NCBI RefSeq assembly: GCF_900590755.1 | Contig: NZ_UUOC01000042.1 | Span: 1 to 61,366, forward strand | Length of the DNA: 61,366 nt | Direction of reading: 5' to 3' | DNA from: Pseudomonas viridiflava | Lineage (GTDB): Bacteria > Pseudomonadota > Gammaproteobacteria > Pseudomonadales > Pseudomonadaceae | Shown here: positions 10,128-18,039 of the stretch, one piece after another | Layout: each line of letters opens with the position of its first letter | How positions within the stretch are numbered: the stretch's first letter is position 1 | The notes under the pieces: generated by a model | Seen by the model: the letters and a program-made list of their open reading frames with translations, nothing else | Database searches by the model: none | Told to the model about the DNA's origin: nothing | Made by a program: the position numbers and the translations under genes

Positions 10128-10532
10128 ATGAAACGAACCCTCTGCGCTTATTTCAGTGTCCTGCTGACGTTCCTGATCCTGGACGGCATCTGGCTCGGCT
10201 GGCTGATGGGGCCTACCTATCGGGAGTGGCTGGGGCCGTTGATGCTCGCCAAGCCGGTGATCTTCCCGGCGGTGGTGTTCTATCTGCTGTATGCCTTCGG
10301 CGTGGTCGAGCTGGCAGTCAAGTCCGCCCTGCGTCGCGATAGCCTGACTCACGCATTACAGCGCAGCGCTCTGCTGGGGCTGGTGGCTTATGGCACTTAC
10401 GACCTGACCAACTGGGCCACGCTGCAAGGCTGGCCTGCGCAATTGGCGTTGGTGGATCTGGCGTGGGGGACGTTCATCTCCGCGGCGGCGGGGACGGTGG
10501 GTTACCTCGTAGCGCGGCGGGTGGCCGCTTGA
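10128..10532 (+). CDS. DUF2177-family membrane protein
   Basis: A 134-residue inner membrane protein with four predicted helices. The family signature of an acidic residue next to a Gly/Trp-rich turn is seen in the first helix (FLILDGIWLGWLMGPTYREWL), with TYDLTNWATLQGWP in the third loop. AAGGA lies seven bases before the ATG at 10128. The function of the family is unknown. The gene stands alone, 120 bp after the S1 protein and ahead of a REP palindrome. Confidence 0.85.
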   Translation: MKRTLCAYFSVLLTFLILDGIWLGWLMGPTYREWLGPLMLAKPVIFPAVVFYLLYAFGVVELAVKSALRRDSLTHALQRSALLGLVAYGTYDLTNWATLQGWPAQLALVDLAWGTFISAAAGTVGYLVARRVAA

Positions 10533-10546
10533 AGCAATTTAGATCC

Positions 10547-10621
10547 CTGTAGGAGCTGCCGAAGGCTGCGAAAGCTCGTTCACAGACAGATCGCAATTCG
10601 CAGCCTTCGGCAGCTCCTACA
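10547..10621. repeat. REP-like palindrome
   Basis: Near-perfect opposed arms of the GTAGGAGCTGCCGAAGGCTG family between the converging ends of two genes. Confidence 0.9.
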
Positions 10622-10631
10622 AGTTAAAGCT

Positions 10632-11012
10632 TCAAGCCTGCACGAACTGGGCAAAACTCAAACCCGCGCCCGTCGGCCGCACGTCCTTCAAGAACGAATC
10701 CTTATCCGCGCTCAGCTCCAGGCTGACGGTGGATTTGCGCTGGCCTTTGTTGCGAATGGTCAGGCCTTCCATGTGGTCACGCAGGAAAACCGTGGTGACT
10801 TTCAGGTGCAGCAGCTCATCGGTATCCGGGGTGTGCAGCAGCAGATGCACCCATTCGTACTGACCCACAGCCAGGCGCGGCACTGGCAGGTCGAACCACC
10901 AGATATTGCGGTTGGTGTTCAGCGCGGCGAAGTGGGTGTTGTTGGTACCCAGCACGGCACCGCCCAGTTGCTGATTGCGGCGTGCGATGGCCTGCTTTTT
11001 ATCGAGTTTCAT
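10632..11012 (-). CDS. Conserved hypothetical protein
   Basis: A 126-residue soluble basic protein, MKLDKKQAIARRNQQLGGAV at its start, with mixed alpha/beta character and several aromatic strand-like segments (IWWFDLPVPRL, YEWVHLLLHTP). No catalytic motif, signal or membrane segment is seen. AGGA lies five bases before the ATG at 11012; the in-frame extension to 11081 lacks a ribosome site and is Arg-rich, as shadow reading usually is. I do not recognise a function. It is divergent from the CsbD gene. Confidence 0.75.
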   Translation of the reverse strand: MKLDKKQAIARRNQQLGGAVLGTNNTHFAALNTNRNIWWFDLPVPRLAVGQYEWVHLLLHTPDTDELLHLKVTTVFLRDHMEGLTIRNKGQRKSTVSLELSADKDSFLKDVRPTGAGLSFAQFVQA

Positions 11013-11259
11013 AACGTTCCTGCGGATCAAGGTATTCAGCGCGTCGAGCCATGCCCGGCGTCGCCTGATTGCGTTGCGCATTCTCGGGGGTTGGCACGCA
11101 AACTTAAAGGCAAACTTTCAAAAAGGACGCTCTTTCAACTCCCGGCGTGAGCAGACGAACGGACATAACCCTCGGAAAAATAATTGAAACTCTCGCCAAA
11201 CCGGGCAGGTCAATCATTACGTCGAGGCAATGACCTCTCATCAATTCCGGAGTAATCCT

Positions 11260-11451
11260 ATGAGCAGCACTGGCGATAAAGTTAAAGGCATGGCTAACGA
11301 AGCTGTCGGTAACGTCAAGCAAGGCGTAGGCAAGGCCACCGACAACAAAAAACTGCAAGGCGAAGGTAAAGCCCAGGAAATCAAGGGTGAAGCTCAGCAG
11401 GCTGCAGGCAAAGTCAAAGATGCCGTGAAAAATGGCGTCGACAAGGCGTAA
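11260..11451 (+). CDS. CsbD-family stress protein
   Basis: A 63-residue hydrophilic Lys/Ala/Gly-rich protein (GDKVKGMANEAVGNVKQGVG, then GEAQQAAGKVKDAVKNGVDKA), the CsbD pattern of two amphipathic repeats with no aromatic residues. In Bacillus CsbD is a general-stress (sigma B) protein; in Gram-negatives its molecular role is unknown. The ATG at 11260 has GGAG seven bases upstream. A strong terminator follows. The 247-bp divergent upstream region presumably carries a stress promoter, but no clear AlgU or RpoS site could be assigned by eye. Confidence 0.9.
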   Translation: MSSTGDKVKGMANEAVGNVKQGVGKATDNKKLQGEGKAQEIKGEAQQAAGKVKDAVKNGVDKA

Positions 11452-11494
11452 GCTCTATTTCAGCCCGTATCGACTATCGGGTCTGAAGTCATGT

Positions 11495-11526
11495 AACGGC
11501 CATCCTCGGATGGCCGTTGTTGTTTC
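11495..11526 (+). terminator. Rho-independent terminator after the CsbD gene
   Basis: An 11-bp perfect stem AACGGCCATCC/GGATGGCCGTT with a two-base loop is followed by GTTGTTTCT. It sits 44 bp after the stop codon. Confidence 0.85.
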
Positions 11527-11676
11527 TGATTCGCTGATTTTGAAACCTTTTCCCGGCTGATTCAGTCCACTGGATAAGGTAAAACGCCACTATCTGTGCT
11601 GAGGTTGTGTGAGAAGCGCAGTAACCGCCCATCTGAATGTGTAAGCTGCGCCAGTTTATGTAGCGAAGGAGACGCC

Positions 11677-12639
11677 ATGATTTTCTCGGAATTGCGCCAA
11701 CTGCCTCTGGGCAAGGTGATGGTACGCACGGTCAGTGAGTTTCTCGATGACGAGATGTCGACCTACGCTTCGGCGCTGGCTTACCAGATGCTGTTCTCGT
11801 TATTTCCCTTCCTGCTGTTCCTGATTGCGCTGATCGGCTTCCTGCATTTGCCGGACTTTTTCTCCTGGTTGCGCCTGCAATCGGAGCTGGTCTTGCCGCC
11901 TCAGGCGCTGGAACAGGTCAATCCGGTAATTGACCAGTTGCAGCAGTCCAAAGGTGGCCTGCTTTCCATCGGTATCTTCATCGCGCTGTGGACCGCATCG
12001 GCGGGCGTGCGCTTGATGATGAGCGCCATGAACGCTGCCTACGACGTGGTGGAAGCCCGTCCGGTCTGGAAGCGCATTCCGCTGTCGGTGCTGTACACCA
12101 TCGGCATCGCCATGATGATGCTGGCGGTGGCGGCCTTGATGGTCACCGGCCCGCAAGTCATGAACTGGCTCGCGGCGCAGATCGGCATGGAAGAGTTCAT
12201 CGTCACCCTCTGGACCATCTTGCGCTGGCCGTTGATTGTGATTCTGCTCATGATGGCGGTGGCGCTGATCTACTACGTCATGCCGGACGTGAAACAGGAA
12301 TTCCGCTTCATCACCCCGGGTTCCGTACTGGCGGTGGTGGTGTGGATCATGGCTTCGCTGGGCTTTGGTTATTACGTCAAGACCTTCGCCGACTACAACG
12401 CCATGTACGGCAGCATCGGTGCGATCATCGTCCTGCTGCTGTATTTCTATATTTCAGCGGCGGTGCTGTTACTCGGCGCGGAGATGAACGCGGTGGTCGA
12501 GCACATGTCGGCTGAAGGCAAAGACAAAGGTGAGAAAGTAGAGGGTGATGGCGCCCCTGAATCGACCGAGAAACAGCACGTCTCGGGCCTTGGGCGCGAT
12601 CACTCTGTACCACTGCCGGCCAAGGCTGGAGAATCCTGA
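11677..12639 (+). CDS. YihY/BrkB-family inner membrane protein
   Basis: A 320-residue protein with about six membrane helices. Family landmarks include the N-terminal ASALAYQMLFSLFPFLLFL (the 'A.a.sf..l.sl.Pll' segment), LWTASAGVRLMMSAMNAAYDV, and FRFITPGSVLAVVVWIMASLGFGYYV. The C-terminal 50 residues are hydrophilic and low in complexity. BrkB-like proteins were once called ribonuclease BN by mistake; their actual function (transport or envelope) is not settled. GAAGGAG lies five bases before the ATG. The gene is followed 60 bp later by the deformylase locus. Confidence 0.88.
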   Translation: MIFSELRQLPLGKVMVRTVSEFLDDEMSTYASALAYQMLFSLFPFLLFLIALIGFLHLPDFFSWLRLQSELVLPPQALEQVNPVIDQLQQSKGGLLSIGIFIALWTASAGVRLMMSAMNAAYDVVEARPVWKRIPLSVLYTIGIAMMMLAVAALMVTGPQVMNWLAAQIGMEEFIVTLWTILRWPLIVILLMMAVALIYYVMPDVKQEFRFITPGSVLAVVVWIMASLGFGYYVKTFADYNAMYGSIGAIIVLLLYFYISAAVLLLGAEMNAVVEHMSAEGKDKGEKVEGDGAPESTEKQHVSGLGRDHSVPLPAKAGES

Positions 12640-12699
12640 TCTGAGCCTGCTCGGGAAATATGGCAGGATGTTGTTTTCAATCGATGGATACGCGCTGTC

Positions 12700-13238
12700 A
12701 TGATCCGCGACATTCTGAAAATGGGCGATGCGCGCCTGCTGCGTATTGCGCCTGCTGTACCTGAGTCGATGTTTGGCACGGCTGACTCAAGACCCTGATC
12801 GCCGATATGTTCGAGACCATGGAAAGCGTCGGCGGCGTGGGCCTGGCCGCGCCGCAGATCGGCGTTGACCTGCAATTGGTGATCTTCGGTTTTGAACGCA
12901 GCGAGCGTTACCCCGACGCTGAAGCGGTGCCCCAGACCATCCTGCTCAACCCGCTGATTACGCCCTTGAGCCCGCTGATGGAAGAGGGGTGGGAAGGCTG
13001 CCTTTCAGTGCCCGGCCTGCGTGGCGCAGTGGATCGCTATCAGAGCATCCGCTATGAAGGTTTTGATCCCGATGGCCAACCCATCCAGCGCATCGCCCAC
13101 GGCTTTCATGCCCGCGTGGTGCAGCACGAATGTGATCACCTGATAGGCCGTCTGTATCCTTCGCGCATTACCGATTTCAGCAAATTCGGCTTTATGGAAG
13201 TGATGTTCCCGGATATGGATCCGAATGCGGATGAGTGA
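12700..13238 (+). pseudogene. Peptide deformylase, frameshifted
   Basis: The reading frame starts MIRDILKMGDARLLRIAPAV, typical for a deformylase, but hits TGA at 12796-12798 after 32 residues. The rest continues in another frame from about 12786, including the full active site: GVGLAAPQIG, EGCLSVPG (metal Cys) and the QHECDHL motif (two metal His and the catalytic Glu). Restoring one base in GCTGA(A)CTCAAG near 12785 rejoins the frames as T-A-E-L-K-T-L-I-A-D-M. The enzyme removes the formyl group from nascent proteins. Pseudomonads normally have more than one def gene, so loss may be tolerated. The alternative is a sequencing error. A shorter product from the ATG at 12807 would lack the N-terminal strand and is unlikely to be active. 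Confidence 0.85.
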
Positions 13239-13262
13239 ACTGTCGGCCGCGTAATCTTAATC

Positions 13263-13353
13263 CGTGGGACCGGCTTTAGCCGGGAAGAGGTCCGTATATT
13301 CGCTGCATCTGTTTTGACAGGAATGCAGCCTTCCCGGCTAAAGCCGGTCCCAC
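13263..13353. repeat. Long palindrome, GTGGGACCGGCTTTAGCCGGG family
   Basis: A second copy of the element at 5028-5123, with near-perfect arms, between the deformylase locus and the converging acetyltransferase gene. Confidence 0.9.
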
Positions 13354-13361
13354 AATGAACA

Positions 13362-13769
13362 TTAGCCCGTGACCATCGCCACCAACGCCTTGGCCCGGCT
13401 ATAGCGCATCAGCTTTTCTGCCAGGGATTGGGGCAAGTCGTCTGACAGCTTAAAGCCGTAGCGCTCGTAAAATCCGGCCAGATCCGGATCGCAGAACAGC
13501 CACACAGTACCCGCCACGTCCTTCAGCGCCTGAGCGATCAGCCGCCCGGCGATCCCTTGGCTGCGCCAGTCCGGATCGACGAACAAACCGGTCAGCCAAT
13601 ACCCGCCAGCGACAGGCCTCAGGCACAGCGCGCCGATGATATCCGGCTGCCGGGCGACCCACATCTGTGAGCCGCTGGATGAACGCATGGGCGAGCGATG
13701 GGCCCGATAGAACTTGTCCAGCAATGGCTGGCACACTTCGGGCAACAGGCAGAATTCGATGTCAGGCAT
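13362..13769 (-). CDS. GNAT-family N-acetyltransferase
   Basis: A 135-residue single-domain acetyltransferase. The acetyl-CoA binding motif is seen as LTGLFVDPDWRSQGIAGRL (R-x-x-G-x-A, motif A), followed by WLFCDPDLAGFYERYGFKLSDD, the motif B Tyr/Phe region that ends most GNATs. The substrate is unknown. The ATG at 13769 was chosen because it begins just before the first strand (MPDIEFCLLPE). The ribosome site is poor, and an ATG at 13802 is possible. Confidence 0.85.
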   Translation of the reverse strand: MPDIEFCLLPEVCQPLLDKFYRAHRSPMRSSSGSQMWVARQPDIIGALCLRPVAGGYWLTGLFVDPDWRSQGIAGRLIAQALKDVAGTVWLFCDPDLAGFYERYGFKLSDDLPQSLAEKLMRYSRAKALVAMVTG

Positions 13770-13870
13770 AGGTAAGGCAGCAGGGGGAGGAGAGCCGCGC
13801 ATGATAACGCGGGTGGATCGCTCAATGGGTGTATAACAAAGGTCGGATCCCTCAACGTGGAGCACGCATC

Positions 13871-13987
13871 ATGAGCAAAGGCATGGATTCAAAGAAAGCC
13901 GCCAAGAAAAAACCGGCCAAGACCCTCGACGAAAAACGCGCTGACAAAAAAGCCAAGAAATCCGATACCGGGCTTTTTGGGCATTGA
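13871..13987 (+). CDS. 38-residue Lys-rich small protein
   Basis: A small gene beginning MSKGMDSKKAAKKKPAK and ending in DTGLFGH. It is nearly half Lys/Ala, strongly basic, with no membrane segment, so nucleic acid or ribosome contact is plausible but not shown. GTGGAG lies eight bases before the ATG, which supports translation. I believe similar short proteins recur in pseudomonads. It starts 102 bp from the divergent acetyltransferase start and is followed by a REP palindrome. Confidence 0.65.
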   Translation: MSKGMDSKKAAKKKPAKTLDEKRADKKAKKSDTGLFGH

Positions 13988-14007
13988 GCTAGTTGTCTGA
14001 CGCTGTC

Positions 14008-14083
14008 CTGTAGGAGCTGCCGAAGGCTGCGAATCGCGGCGAGTCATTGAGAATGCTTTCGCAGCCTTCGGCAGCTCCTACAG
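14008..14083. repeat. REP-like palindrome
   Basis: Near-perfect opposed arms of the GTAGGAGCTGCCGAAGGCTG family. Confidence 0.9.
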
Positions 14084-14135
14084 GTATTGGTAGCGGCCGC
14101 AGGAAATGCGTTGAAGTAACGATCAGGTTTAGCGA

Positions 14136-14924
14136 ATGACCCACACCCAACTCCCCATGTACACCGCCCCATCTCGCGTTCATCAGGCCAACGAGGCCTG
14201 GTTGACGCGCATCTGCCATTTGCTTGGCGTGCAACGCGGGCAGGGTGCAGCGCTGGAACTGCCGGATCTCTGGTTATCCGAACGTCTTTTGCTGGCGCAA
14301 ACCTGCGGTTATCCGCTGATGACCCTGTTGCGCGACAAAGTTCGACTGGTGGGCCGGCCGGTGTATGAGCTGCCCCATAGCGCTGCCGGTAACCACTGCA
14401 GCTTGTTGATGGTCCGCGCTGACGATCCCCGCACCGAACTCAGGGATTTCTTCGGCAGCCACGGCCTGATTAACAGTGAAGACTCCAACTCCGGCATGAA
14501 CCTGTTGCGCCACGCCCTCTCGCCGATGCAGCGTGAAGGGCGTTTTTTTGCCGACGTGTCCCTGACCGGCGGCCATCGCCTGAGCTTGCGGGCGCTCAAA
14601 GAGCGACGCGGTGATCTGGCGGCCATCGACAGCGTGACTTACGACTATCTGGCCCGTGAAGCCAGCGATGAAGTGGCCGGTTTGCGTATCCTCGCGCGCA
14701 CCGCTGCCAGCCCGTGCCTGCCGTTTATCACGGCGGTCAGTCTCGACATTGCACAGGCCGAGGACATTCGGCAGGCAATGAATCAGGCGCTGCAGGCGCT
14801 GCCCGAAGTCGCCGAGGTATTGGCCATCTCACAGGTAATGCCCGCCAGCGAAGAGGATTATCAGGTGTTGCTCGATTATCGCCAGCAGGCCATCGACCTG
14901 GGGCTGCCGACGCTGGTTGCCTGA
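14136..14924 (+). CDS. PhnD-like periplasmic-binding-fold protein without signal peptide
   Basis: A 262-residue protein with the two-lobe substrate-binding fold. It contains YTAPSRVHQANEAWLTRICHLLG near the start, YELPHSAAGNHCSLLMVRADDP and DFFGSHGLINSEDSNSGMNLLRHAL (the 'N...S.SG...' ligand loop of PhnD-type proteins), then VTYDYLAR. It lacks a signal peptide, so it is either cytosolic or exported otherwise. No ABC permease or ATPase is next to it. CAGG lies eight bases before the ATG. The ligand is unknown; the resemblance is to phosphate/phosphonate-type binding proteins only in fold. Confidence 0.75.
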   Translation: MTHTQLPMYTAPSRVHQANEAWLTRICHLLGVQRGQGAALELPDLWLSERLLLAQTCGYPLMTLLRDKVRLVGRPVYELPHSAAGNHCSLLMVRADDPRTELRDFFGSHGLINSEDSNSGMNLLRHALSPMQREGRFFADVSLTGGHRLSLRALKERRGDLAAIDSVTYDYLAREASDEVAGLRILARTAASPCLPFITAVSLDIAQAEDIRQAMNQALQALPEVAEVLAISQVMPASEEDYQVLLDYRQQAIDLGLPTLVA

Positions 14925-14989
14925 CATTCTTCGCCAGCACAACTAATCTGCCTTTCGTGCTGTCAGTAGCTACAAGCTGGAAAGGATGT

Positions 14990-15079
14990 CTGTAGGAGTG
15001 AGCTTGCTCGCGATGCGTTTTGCCTGTCGATAAATAATCGACTGACCTGACGCTATCGCGAGCAAGCTCACTCCTACAG
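14990..15079. repeat. Palindrome, GGAGTGAGCTTGCTCGCGA family
   Basis: The arms CTGTAGGAGTGAGCTTGCTC and its complement are perfect over about 27 bp. It lies just upstream of the binding-protein gene at 15116. Confidence 0.9.
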
Positions 15080-15115
15080 ACCCGTGTTCCCCATTTCGCT
15101 AATCCAGAGGTGACC

Positions 15116-16129
15116 ATGACATCAATCAGAACCCTGCTCGGCTGTTCGCTTCTGGCGCTCGGTCTGCTCGGCCAGCCGGTTGTAGCGGCAGACAAGGCGG
15201 CGCCGATTCATTTCGGCGACATCACTTGGGAAAGCGGCAGCCTGATTACCGAAATTCTGCGCACCATCGTCGAAAAGGGCTACGGCTACCCCACTGACAC
15301 CTTGCCGGGCAGCACCGTGAGCCTGGAGGCCGCGTTGGCCAAGAACGACATTCAGGTGATCGGCGAAGAGTGGGCCGGGCGCAGTCCGGCATGGGTCAAG
15401 GCGCAGAGCGAAGGCAAGGTTCATGGCCTGGGCAATATCGTCAAAGGCGCCACCGAAGGCTGGTGGGTGCCGGAGTTCGTGATCAAGGGCGACCCTTCCA
15501 AAGGCATCAAACCGCTGGCGCCGGACCTCAAGTCGGTGGCTGACCTGCCGCGCTACAAAGACGTGTTCAAAGACCCTGAGTCGCCACAACAGGGCCGCTT
15601 CCTCAATAGCCCGACTGGCTGGACCTCGGAAATCGTCAACACCCAGAAGCTCAAGGCCTATGGCCTGAACGACAGCTACGTGAACTTCCGCACCGGTTCG
15701 GGCGCGGCGCTGGATGCCGAGATCAGCTCGTCGATCCATCGTGGCAAGCCGGTGCTGTTTTACTACTGGTCGCCGACGCCGCTGCTGGGCCGGTTTAAAT
15801 TGATCAAACTCGAAGAGCCGCCGTTCGATGCCGAAGCCTGGAAAACCCTGGCCGACGCCAACAACCCGAACCCCAAAGGCACCCGCTCTCTGGAGCCGCA
15901 CCTGAGCATCGGCGTGTCCGACCCGTTCCTCAAGCAGTACCCGGACCTGGTGGCGTTCTTCGAAAAAGTCGATTTCCCCATTGATCTGCTGAACCAGACC
16001 CTGGGTCAGATGAGCGAAAAACGCGAACAACCCAAAGCCGTCGCCCAGGCGTTCCTCAAGGATCACCCGGAAGTCTGGAAGGCCTGGTTGCCGGCGGATG
16101 TGGCCGGTAAGGTCGCCAGTGCTTTGTAA
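15116..16129 (+). CDS. Glycine betaine/quaternary amine-type ABC substrate-binding protein, orphan
   Basis: A 337-residue periplasmic protein with a signal peptide (hydrophobic core ending QPVVAADKA). The mature part fits the OpuAC/ProX fold (FGDITWESGSLITEILRTIVEKGYGY, GEEWAGRSPAWVKA, EGWWVPEFVIKG, FRTGSGAALDAEI). Aromatic residues near those loops could form the cage that binds trimethylammonium compounds. No permease or ATPase gene is adjacent. Pseudomonads are known to use several orphan binding proteins (BetX, CaiX, CbcX) with one shared transporter, which would explain the isolation. ATG at 15116 with AGAGG five bases before; an in-frame GTG at 15110 is also possible. Confidence 0.88.
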   Translation: MTSIRTLLGCSLLALGLLGQPVVAADKAAPIHFGDITWESGSLITEILRTIVEKGYGYPTDTLPGSTVSLEAALAKNDIQVIGEEWAGRSPAWVKAQSEGKVHGLGNIVKGATEGWWVPEFVIKGDPSKGIKPLAPDLKSVADLPRYKDVFKDPESPQQGRFLNSPTGWTSEIVNTQKLKAYGLNDSYVNFRTGSGAALDAEISSSIHRGKPVLFYYWSPTPLLGRFKLIKLEEPPFDAEAWKTLADANNPNPKGTRSLEPHLSIGVSDPFLKQYPDLVAFFEKVDFPIDLLNQTLGQMSEKREQPKAVAQAFLKDHPEVWKAWLPADVAGKVASAL

Positions 16130-16136
16130 GACAAAC

Positions 16137-16211
16137 CTGTAGGAGCTGCCGAAGGCTGCGAAGGCGGTACACCTGACACGCCGCTTTCGCAGCCTGCGGC
16201 AGCTCCTACAG
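16137..16211. repeat. REP-like palindrome
   Basis: Opposed GTAGGAGCTGCCGAAGGCTG-type arms between two plus-strand genes. Confidence 0.9.
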
Positions 16212-16236
16212 GGATCGCATCGTTCACAGGTTTTTT

Positions 16237-16749
16237 ATGCAAACCGCTCACCTGACCCTTCGCGAACTCAGCCTCACCGACGGCCCGGCGCTGTCCGCAA
16301 TCCTGGCTGATCCCGAGGTGATGCGTTACTCCGTGCGTGGCGTCATGAGCCCTCACGCCACCGATGAATTCATTCAGTGGTGCGTTGAATCCTATGCCGA
16401 TTCGGGGTTTGGGCCCTGGGCGGTGGTGGATAACGCCAGCGGTGCGCTGGCGGGTTTTTGCGGGCTCAATCAGGAGCGGGTGGACGGTGCCGATGAGGTC
16501 GAACTGGGTTACCGGCTGGCCCCGCAATTCTGGGGGCGCGGGCTGGCCACCGAGGCGGTGCACGCCACGCTGGAGCATGGCTTCGGGGCGCTGGGTCTGG
16601 CGTCGATCATCGCCATTGTCCAGCCCGGCAATGCTGCATCAGTGCGGGTCATTCAGAAGTCGGGCTTCAACAGCTTTGTTTACAGCCAATACCATCGGCT
16701 GGCGGTACGAATCTATCGGCTGACCCGGGAGCAATGGCTGACCCGTTAA
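16237..16749 (+). CDS. GNAT-family N-acetyltransferase (RimJ-like)
   Basis: A 170-residue acetyltransferase of the ribosomal-protein/small-molecule type: it begins with a strand LTLRELSLTDGPAL, has VELGYRLAPQFWGRGLATEAVHATLEHGFG (the motif A Gly-rich CoA loop, W-G-x-G-x-A-T-E-A) and VQPGNAASVRVIQKSGF (the 'N..S..v..K.GF' motif B). The substrate is unknown. It stands alone after a REP palindrome. Confidence 0.9.
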   Translation: MQTAHLTLRELSLTDGPALSAILADPEVMRYSVRGVMSPHATDEFIQWCVESYADSGFGPWAVVDNASGALAGFCGLNQERVDGADEVELGYRLAPQFWGRGLATEAVHATLEHGFGALGLASIIAIVQPGNAASVRVIQKSGFNSFVYSQYHRLAVRIYRLTREQWLTR

Positions 16750-16821
16750 CGTCACTGGTTACCAGGTTGCGACCCCGGCGATGCTAAAGCGCGCTGTAGC
16801 TGCTAGGTTCAAGAGGCAGTC

Positions 16822-17343
16822 ATGAATCAACGGGGAGGCATCATGACGTTCCGCAAGCCGGTGACCGGTGCGGCTTTGACGCTGGTGTGCGCTGTGCTGA
16901 TCAGTGTTTCGAGTCTCTGTGCCCGCCACGTGCAGGCGTCCGAAGTGGACGACAGTGCGCTGGCGTTCGTCGAAGAGCGCCATCTGGGAGACAGCCTTGG
17001 CTGGCTGGGTTATCAGGTGGCTTCCCGAACTCCGACCTTCGGCTCCATTGTCGAAACCATCGGCAAGACTCAGGCTCAGGCGCTGGTCAAGGATGAGCTG
17101 CAACGTTTGCAGCCCCAATTTCAGGCGCAGTGGGATCGCAATCTGGCCGCCGCCTACGCCCAGTCGTTCACCGCCGAAGAGTTACGGGCAATGAACAAAG
17201 GCGCTGAGCCGCCAATGCTGGCCAATAAACTGCGGGCCAAACAGAATGACGTCGGTATGGACATGAAAGCGCGCTCTGCCGACCTGCTCAGGGATTTTGT
17301 CTCCCAGGCGCTGAACAACGCGCAAGCTTCGCTGACCCACTGA
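16822..17343 (+). CDS. Secreted protein, DUF2059-like
   Basis: A 173-residue exported protein: a signal peptide with a hydrophobic core (about residues 12-31) and ALA/VQASE-like cleavage. The mature part is helical, with a region TFGSIVETIGKTQAQALVKDELQRLQPQFQAQWDRNLAAAYAQSFTAEELRAM that resembles the DUF2059 pattern ('F.a.EL.....'). Two starts are possible: 16822 (GAGG five bases before) and 16843 (GGGAGG four bases before). Function unknown. The deaminase gene follows after 29 bp, so the two may be co-transcribed. Confidence 0.75.
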   Translation: MNQRGGIMTFRKPVTGAALTLVCAVLISVSSLCARHVQASEVDDSALAFVEERHLGDSLGWLGYQVASRTPTFGSIVETIGKTQAQALVKDELQRLQPQFQAQWDRNLAAAYAQSFTAEELRAMNKGAEPPMLANKLRAKQNDVGMDMKARSADLLRDFVSQALNNAQASLTH

Positions 17344-17372
17344 TTATCAATTGACTCACTTGAGGTAAAACC

Positions 17373-17810
17373 ATGGACCCATTCATGCAGGCGGCAATCG
17401 ACGAAGCACAGCTCGGGCTGGAGGAGGGCGGCATCCCCATCGGCTCGGTGATCGTGCATGACGGCAAAATCATCGGTCGCGGGCATAACCGCCGGGTGCA
17501 GGAAGGCAGCGCCATCAAGCACGGCGAGATGGACGCGCTGGAAAACGCTGGCCGCCAGCCCGCCAGCGTCTACCGCGACGCCGTGCTCTACACCACCTTG
17601 TCGCCGTGCTCGATGTGCAGCGGCGCGATCCTGCTGTACGGGATTCGCAAGATCATCGTCGGCGAAAACCAGACCTTCATGGGCGAAGAAGAACTGCTGC
17701 GCTCGCGGGGCGTGAATGTCGAAGTGATCCACAACGCCACCTGCGTGGACATGATGAAAGGCTTCATCGCCAGCAAGCCTGAATTGTGGAATGAGGATAT
17801 TGGGGAGTAG
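17373..17810 (+). CDS. Yeast-type (Fcy1-like) cytosine/nucleoside deaminase
   Basis: A 145-residue zinc deaminase. Zinc ligands are His50 and Cys79/Cys82, with catalytic Glu52 (HGEMDALENAGR and LSPCSMCSGA). Along its length it follows yeast cytosine deaminase Fcy1 more than E. coli TadA: EGGIPIGSVIV, GRGHNRR, YGIRKIIVGEN and the very end ELWNEDIGE match the yeast layout, where the C-terminal helix covers the active site. It probably turns cytosine (or a related base) into uracil for pyrimidine salvage. E. coli uses the unrelated CodA for this. Start ATG at 17373 after GAGG. Confidence 0.9.
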   Translation: MDPFMQAAIDEAQLGLEEGGIPIGSVIVHDGKIIGRGHNRRVQEGSAIKHGEMDALENAGRQPASVYRDAVLYTTLSPCSMCSGAILLYGIRKIIVGENQTFMGEEELLRSRGVNVEVIHNATCVDMMKGFIASKPELWNEDIGE

Positions 17811-17841
17811 TCGGGTCGTCTCCCACAGGCTCGGTGATCAA

Positions 17842-17920
17842 CTGTAGGAGCGAACTTGTTCGCGAGGCGGTTTTGATGGTGAAACAGGACCATTGTCTCG
17901 CCAACAAGTTGGCTCCTACC
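17842..17920. repeat. Palindrome, GGAGCGAACTTGTTCGCGAG family
   Basis: The arms ACTGTAGGAGCGAACTTGTTC and GCCAACAAGTTGGCTCCTAC face each other about 35 bp apart. The arms are imperfect. Confidence 0.85.
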
Positions 17921-18039
17921 GGGTCCATGTTTCCTGTCAGACAAGTTTTCTGCGCACAGATGCACTCATATGAGTTCCTGCCCGATTGAACGATGCTAAT
18001 CTCGCCTCATTCATTCCATTCGTCTGATTGGTGTTTCGG

